Origin: Edaphochlamys debaryana | Lineage: Eukaryota; Chlorophyta; Chlorophyceae; Chlamydomonadales | Assembly (NCBI GenBank): GCA_016858145.1 | Contig: JAEHOE010000157.1 | Location: 62,001-126,000 of the forward strand | Length of the DNA: 64,000 bases | Reading direction: 5' to 3' | Shown: positions 58,151-64,000 of the stretch, in pieces | Numbering within the stretch: the first letter of the stretch is position 1 | Layout: every line of letters begins with the position of its first letter | Position numbers and translations under genes: made by a program | Notes under the pieces: generated by a model | The model's database searches: none | The model's input: only the letters and a program-made list of their open reading frames with translations | Told to the model about the DNA's origin: nothing

Positions 58151-58720
58151 CCGGCTGGGGACAGGGGGGGGGGCACGAAACCCACGACCGACCGACGACC
58201 GACCGACCCGTACAGTGTACAACACTGTCGTACAAGGCCTTCCTGTACTCCAATTTAAGCCGTACCTGTGTCTATGTGCTCCTTCCTGCGTGCTCTATCG
58301 CTGGGCGCACACAGTATGGTCGGCTGCCCAAGTTGGCCGGGAGCCATTCACCGTGCCATAGGTTCCGACCCGTCCATTGACCGTCAGCTCAGGACTGAGG
58401 GGCGATGCTATGACCTTGCTGGACATATAATGCGCGGAGTGCAAGCTTGCGGGTGGCGGAGGACTTCGGGAGCACCGGGGTGACGGCCTGGGGTAGCGAC
58501 GTGTGCGTCGAATGAAGGGTTGCCATGCCGACATGTCCCGACCCGCGGGCACTGCTGGAAGGGGTTATATGGCCCGCCAACATAAGGCCATGCCTGCTAC
58601 ACGCCCAGTGCATGCTTTCCGATGCCGAAGAGTGCCCTGGGCCGCTGGAACAAAATCCAAGCGGCCCCTTTGACGAAACCCACCGGGCCCCCCCGACCGA
58701 CGACCGACCGAGAACTTTGC
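58150..58720. repeat. Two copies of a CGACCGACGACCGACCGA block
   Basis: The block occurs near 58186-58206 and 58699-58716, each shortly after GAAACCCAC. The DNA between has no recognised gene. The copies may be parts of a larger duplicated segment that has otherwise diverged. Confidence 0.5.
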
Positions 58721-59771
58721 CCCCCCCTAACTTCGCAATGTAAACTCCGTTTTTATTTCTGAGACCGGATTCGGGCTCCAATCCGCAAGCACCATCCAGA
58801 TGAGGCATGGTGTCATTTTCGGAAAGATCTGCCCCCCCCCTGCTGGGGAATGCCCGAGTAGAAAGAAGGCGCCCAGGCCCCCCCGCAACCATTACCCCGC
58901 AGACCTGTGAGCAGCATCAAGAGGCGTGGCTGCGGGATGGTGGCGGTTTCATGCTGTTGGGGGCTTCCATACTCGCAGGGGCCGTGCAGCGTAGTCCGGA
59001 CGACGACGAAGGGGAATGCAGCTGAACGCAACTAGGCTGTGCGCAACGCAACAGAAAGAGGGAGAGGTAGAGCGCCATGGGGGGCGTGCGCGCCAGGCTT
59101 CCGCGGCGCACGGAGCGTGTCATAGAGCCACGCACAAACTTTCAACCAACACCCAGCTCACGATGTCACAAGCTATATTGTGCTTATCTCTATGCTGTTT
59201 CGTTGAGCGAAGGGGAACTTATCGACCCTGCGTGAACTCAAGCAACATGTTGGAAGCGCGGTCGCACTACCTCGCGCCCATAGCCCTAGGAGCGAAACAG
59301 ATACCCGTTTCAATGGACTCCTTATACCTTGAAGCCAAGAGCGAGGTGTTTCCGTCAAGTCTGCGCTCAGCTGTTGCGGGGGTGCATGTTCGGTGCCGAC
59401 TTCGGTCAAACCTCGACGCTCAAGCCCTGACCGCGCGCGGTGCTGCTATCTAACCTAAAGCAACCTGGTTGAAGCAACCCTTTGTGCGGGTCGGCGTGAA
59501 AGTGTGTTTCCCCTCGCGACCGTCCTTGGCTCCCCTTTGCACCCCGAAGCTTCGCGTGGAGCGCGCCGCACGTCCCTCGCGCTTTGCACCTAAATACCAT
59601 TCCACCCTTGAATAAACCTTTAGGGAACACAGACACGCACAATATGTCATGGGGAGTGGGATCCAGGGGTGGGATGGGGCGTGGAGGGGTGGCGACGAGA
59701 GGGCACCGCCACGAGGACACCGCCGCACCATACACGACGCATCTTGGCGCCCAGCTCGCCGCGCCCGCCTC
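58721..59771. other. Intergenic; upstream region of MYND copy C
   Basis: About 1 kb of near-neutral composition. Short frames exist in both directions but none has a recognised domain, good splice signals or biased codons. The promoter of MYND copy C should lie here. Confidence 0.4.
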
Positions 59772-62700
59772 ATGCTTGCGACCTTGCCTTCCCCTCGTAG
59801 CTTGGTAGTGCGCACGTGGATTGCTCTGAAGTCGCTGCTTGATAGCGGAATCGCAGGAGTCCTAGCCAGCTGGACCACAGTTGATGTTATACATTTTGGA
59901 TTGCTGATTGCAGAGCAGAACAAGGCTTTTGTGAACTGGGCGGCATTTGGAAATGCAAGTGTGGAAGCCGAGTTGGAGGCAATCCTCGCTACGCAGCTGA
60001 TCAACCACACGACGCAGCTTCTAGAGCATGTGCATGCTTACGACAGCACCGAAAGACCGCCAGAGCACGGGGCACTTTGGGGCGCGGATGGCGCAGTTGG
60101 GCTCATGGCCGCGGAGCTGGCACGGCTCGGCTATGACGGCCCGAGCTGGGCGTGCTGGTTTATCCTTCGCTTCGCTGTCACGGCTCTAGGCTCAGTCGTC
60201 GGGGTCTTGGAGCACGGGACGCGCTGCGACGGCGACTGGGTTGCGGTGGCGGAGCAGCTGTCGGAGCCGCGCACCTTTGCCGCCCTGGCGGGGGCCGCGC
60301 GCTTCGTCCGGGAGCGGCTGTGGCCCCGGGCGGACGCCGCGGGGGTGGAGGCGGAGGCGGAGGAGCCTGCAGCGGCGTCCCCAAGGGCGGGTAGTGCCGG
60401 CCACACCCCGCCATCGCAAGTCAGGGTCACAGGACGCGGCCGGCTCTTCAGGCCCACCCTCTCCCCCAGGGAGGCGGCCGGGCTGGCCGGCCCCGCGCTA
60501 CAGGGCTCCCTCCTTCTATTGGACTTGGAGCAGACCGTGTTTGGACTCGTGAACTGCTGCACAAAGCCTCCGGAGGCGCAGGGGCAGGCGTCTGGGGCTT
60601 CAAACCAGCACGCAGCGGCGTCGAGGCGCCTGGCCCAGCGCATCGACACGGCCCTCCGCGAGTCGGGCCTGTTGGAGGCCCTCCTGGCGGCCTTTCTGGC
60701 GGCACCCCTGCCGCCGCCCGTCTCCCCGGAAGCCACCAAGCTGTCGCACTACACGGAGTACCTAGTGATATCTGAGAACGCTTTCCTGTTGGCAGCCGAC
60801 TGCCTACACAGGTGCCTGGGCCGCTGGCTGGAGGACGGCGCCGTACGGCACCACCTCACGCAGCCCCAGGCGCTGCGGCTGCGGCGTACGGCACTGGAGC
60901 AGGTGGCGATGTGGCGCCCGGAGCCGCCGTCGGCGGCAGCAGGGGGGACCATTGCCAAGCCTAGCGGCGGCGGCCTCTCAGGGCCAGGGCCCTCCGCTGA
61001 CCCAGGCCCCGCCGCACACGAGGCCGTCGCCACGCCTGCTCCGGCCGTGGATGTGGGGCGGCTCTGGCCCATCCTGCAGCCCCGGGCCCTGCGCCTGAGC
61101 GTGGGGCCTGTGCTGCAGATTACGGAGGTGCTCAATCTGATGGTGGGGTGATGAAGGGAGCGTTCGGTGTAGGACAAGAAGCTCGGGTGGTGCATGAGCA
61201 GGGGCGAAGATAGCGATAGTTGGGTGCGTGCTGTAGGTGAGCAATAGTAATCCACCCCCATGCATTCAACGACCGCTGAGCGTGGGCTCGCCCCCCCAAC
61301 CCCTCTTGCTTCCTAGGTTCTCTGTGTAATGGGGGGCAGCTATGACGTATGTGCCCAGGGCCTGGCAGGTCCGGGTGGCCCCGACTATGACCCCGCGGGC
61401 CTGCACCTGCTCCTACCCGACTTCCCGACGGCTGTCGAGGCGCTGGCAGGGGCGGCGGAGGCGCTGGGGCGGCGTGCGGAGGCGCTGGCGGCGCTGGGGG
61501 TGCCCAAGGGCGAGCCCAGGCCGTGGCTGGTGGAAGCGGTGTTGTGCCTCCAGAGCATAGCAATTGTCAGGTGCGAGGCAGGGGGCAGGGTGGGAGGGGT
61601 GCGTGTACGGAAGGGCCTTGTTTCAAGACCACGGCCATGCCCTCGCCGCCTGCAGACTGAAGGGCATGCGGGAAACGTCCAAGATCGCCGCCTGCCTGCC
61701 CAGCGGGCTGAGGCTGCAGGTGCGGCGCGTTCGCGAAGGCGGCCTTGTTTCCCAGCCTCCTGCTTGGCCCAGCAGCCCGGCTTGAGCCGGGGTGGCTCCC
61801 CTTGCCTCTTGCTGTCTTGCTGACTGCAACAGACTGAATGAAGCCCTCCCCATTGAGGTGATGTTTTCCTGCCCAGCAGCTGAGTAACGCATGTCTGGCA
61901 AGGGAGGCCCCAGCCCCTCCATCCCCTTGCGCCCCGACCGCAGGGCTGGCTGCTCCGCGCCGTGGCCAACCGGGCGGTCCTGGCCGGCTGCAAGTGGGAG
62001 CACGTGGCGATGCCGCTGTCCCTGATGAGCCTGTACGAAGACCACAGGTGGATGCGCATAGCTGGTGTTCCAGTGCGTGGTGGTGTCTTAGGGCTCTGTG
62101 GGTCGGACTGGGCTCTCACATCACGGACTAGCCCATGATGGCCGGTCGTGCATGGCACAATGCTTTCGATGCACTGGCCCCTGACTGCGGGACGATTTCG
62201 TTGAAGTGGCCTATCGTGTTCCAACCCGCCATGTCCTCACAGCTTCCGGACGGACGTCGACGCCTCAGGTCTCGGCGTGTGGGGGCCGCTGAGCCCCGCC
62301 CAGCGGGCCGCGGCCCAGGAGGCCCTGCACCTCAGCGGCTGGGCCCCCGCCCTGGACCGAGCGCTCCGCTGGGCCGCGGAGCGGGGCCACCTCAGTCTCC
62401 CCGACCCTGCAGCTGTGCAACGGGGTGTGGCTGCAGAGCGCTTTGCCGGCCTGACCCGCTATCTGCTCCCCGCGACCGTTGCCCCGAGCGTGCGGCAGTG
62501 GTGGCAGCAGGAGCACGAGCGGAGGCGGCAGGCGTCCCCTGGCGGTGGCGGGCCCACTGGCGCGGAAGAGGACGAGGCCCCCCCGCTCCGGCCCTGGCCC
62601 GCCCAGGAGGCGCTGGGGGCGCTCGTGACGCTGGCCAAGCTGGCGAGGCGGGAGGCGGTCAGGATGGCGGACGCAGCGGGGGAGGGGGACGGCTCCTCTG

Positions 62701-63843
62701 CCGCCGTGGCCCCGCCTCAGCTGCTTCTGGGCCCCAAGTCCCCGGCCTACAACATTGCCTCCTCCCTGCTCGCCTCTCAGGCGATTGCGGACGCTGGGTG
62801 GGCAGCGCTGGCGGAGCTGGGGGCCGGAGCCGATGCGGCGGCGGCGGCTGCGCTGGCAAGATCACGGCGGCGGTTGGGGGAGGTGGTGGACTGGTGCGGT
62901 GTGGCGGCAATACAGCTGGCGACGGCCCTGGCGACAGAGGCGGCGGCGGGTTTGAACACGCACCGCACTCCCTCCGGTGGAGCTGGCGGCGGCTGGAGCC
63001 CGCCCCCCACCGAGCAGACATTACAGCATGCGACGCGCCTGGGCGCAGACGCTGGAGCATACCGCGAGCCTGGGCGAGCTGGTGTGCGGCTTCGCGTGCC
63101 GCTGCTCCCCGGCGGCGCTGGAGGCGGCGGCGCCGCAGCGGGCGTTGGCGGCACTCGACGCCCTCGCTCAGGCAGCACGTCCAGCACTTGAGGCGAGCGC
63201 CGATGCATCTGGGCATGTCGCTAGTGTTGCCCTCAACCGACAAGTCACCAACGCCATCTTCGTGCTCTCCAGCGACCAGCAGCTGAGGCACCTGGTCCCG
63301 GGCTGGTACTGGCCGGGCCCGCCGGCGCCGGATGTGGATCGTTGCGTCAGCACTTGGAGTGTGGGTGTCCTGTCGGAGGAGGGCGGTGGCCGGGCTGTCA
63401 CAGCCGGGGCGGTGCCGCCAAGGCCCATCGTCCGTACGCAATCACACGCTGGGGCGGCTCTGGCCAACGCTCGCTGGCCCGACGACCTAGACCGGCTGGG
63501 CCCGCTGGTCATGGCGGCGGCGAGGCGGAGCGCCATTGAGAGGGGCCTGTTTGGGCCCGGCGGCCGCCAGCGGCAGTGGGCGGCGGCGTTTGGGGACAGG
63601 GGCGGGGGCGGCGGCGGCGGCGGCTCTTGGCCCCCTGTGGCGCTGCGGGTGTGCGGCAACCCGCGCTGCGACGCCCTGGGCGCTGGGGCGGAGTGCGCGC
63701 TGCCCCTCAAGCAGTGCGCCGGCTGCCGGGGCGTGCGGTACTGCTGTGTGGGCTGCCAGCAGGCGCACTGGCGGGGCGGGCACAAGGCCGAGTGCGGGCG
63801 GGTGGAGGTGGAGGCGGCAAGCTGGCCTGACGACGGAGCCTGA
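59772..63843 (+). CDS. MYND zinc-finger protein C, frameshifted by a 31-bp duplication
   Basis: Exons 59772-61142, 61317-61570, 61656-61719, 61944-62047 and 62243-63843 match gene A exon for exon with the same phases. The last exon breaks frame at about 63045. If the 31-base duplication there is removed, the product is 1,120 aa, against 1,119 for A. The C-terminal MYND finger (63652-63795) has all its ligands. The last 600 bases are nearly identical to those of gene A, whereas the first exon shares only blocks such as LARLGYDGPSWACW, VAVAEQLSEPRTF and LLEALLAAFLAAPLPPP. As written, the protein would end shortly after SGSTSST, without the finger. A sequencing or assembly error is possible but the duplication has diverged, which argues against it. 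Confidence 0.7.
63014..63075 (+). repeat. 31-bp imperfect tandem duplication in MYND copy C
   Basis: Units 63014-63044 and 63045-63075 both begin GCAGAC and end GCCTGGGC or GCCTGGGC-like, with differences inside. Gene A has a single copy, reading EQTLEHAARLGE. Because 31 is not a multiple of three, the frame shifts by one. Confidence 0.85.
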
Positions 63844-64000
63844 CAAGGCGGTATGGTGCCTGCACAGTGGTATGACATGCATGTGGAGCGGCATGCTCAT
63901 GCTTGCTGCATGTGGTTGACCCTTGATGGAAGGTTGAGGTCAAGGAATAGGCCAAGCAAGGATGCATTGCTTAACATCAAACTCGAACTTGGTATACGGG
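63844..64000. other. 3' flank of MYND copy C
   Basis: These 157 bases follow the stop codon. No poly(A) signal or other feature was seen before the window ends. Confidence 0.4.

Noticed and set aside
59450..60010. Minus-strand frame opposite the first exon of MYND copy C
   Set aside because: It is antisense to a conserved exon and has no domain or splice context.
1..64000. tRNA, rRNA, CRISPR, integrase or reverse-transcriptase genes
   Set aside because: I found no supporting motif on either strand. The many long alternative frames are side effects of GC-rich composition.

Overview
The window looks like nuclear DNA of a volvocine green alga (Chlamydomonas, Volvox and relatives). It is very GC-rich. 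Its genes are long and intron-dense, with GT(G/A)-type donors and acceptors preceded by long runs of C. The proteins carry long Ala, Gly and Pro homopolymers, including hydroxyproline-type (extensin-like) wall modules joined to C-type-lectin-like domains. There is an axonemal gene, and there are members of the MYND zinc-finger family that is greatly expanded in these algae. Exon joins below were read by eye from splice motifs and checked by reading-phase arithmetic. No transcript evidence was available.

Layout. 1-1052: 3' flank containing a series of hairpin repeats. 1053-6547 (-): secreted protein with two C-type-lectin-like domains around a large proline-rich module. 8205-12589 (-): TPR protein orthologous to ZMYND12 (inner-arm-dynein-associated p38 in Chlamydomonas). 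13247-21823 (+): a larger sister of the first gene, with five lectin-like domains and three proline-rich spacers, divergently arranged with the axonemal gene. 23632-27595 (-): intact MYND zinc-finger gene A (about 1,119 aa). 27968-31561 (-): paralogue B, 5'-truncated and frameshifted. 33027-54599 (+): one giant armadillo-like gene of about 41 exons and about 4,360 residues, whose introns hold several minisatellites. 54600-59771: sparse region with repeats, a duplicated promoter-like segment and a small two-exon candidate gene. 59772-63843 (+): MYND paralogue C, frameshifted by a 31-bp tandem duplication.

How the genes relate. The two lectin/proline-rich genes are paralogues that probably make extracellular-matrix or flagellar-surface glycoproteins, and one has recently duplicated a module internally. 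The three MYND genes are one dispersed family whose C-terminal halves are almost identical while the N-terminal exons have diverged, which suggests gene conversion. The ZMYND12-like gene and the armadillo gene show no visible functional link to these families.

Most unusual signal. In three separate introns of the armadillo gene (and weakly a fourth), the 3' splice acceptor together with the first bases of the following exon has been copied upstream into the intron. The copies run straight into in-frame stops, and one of these duplications has grown into a large octamer minisatellite.
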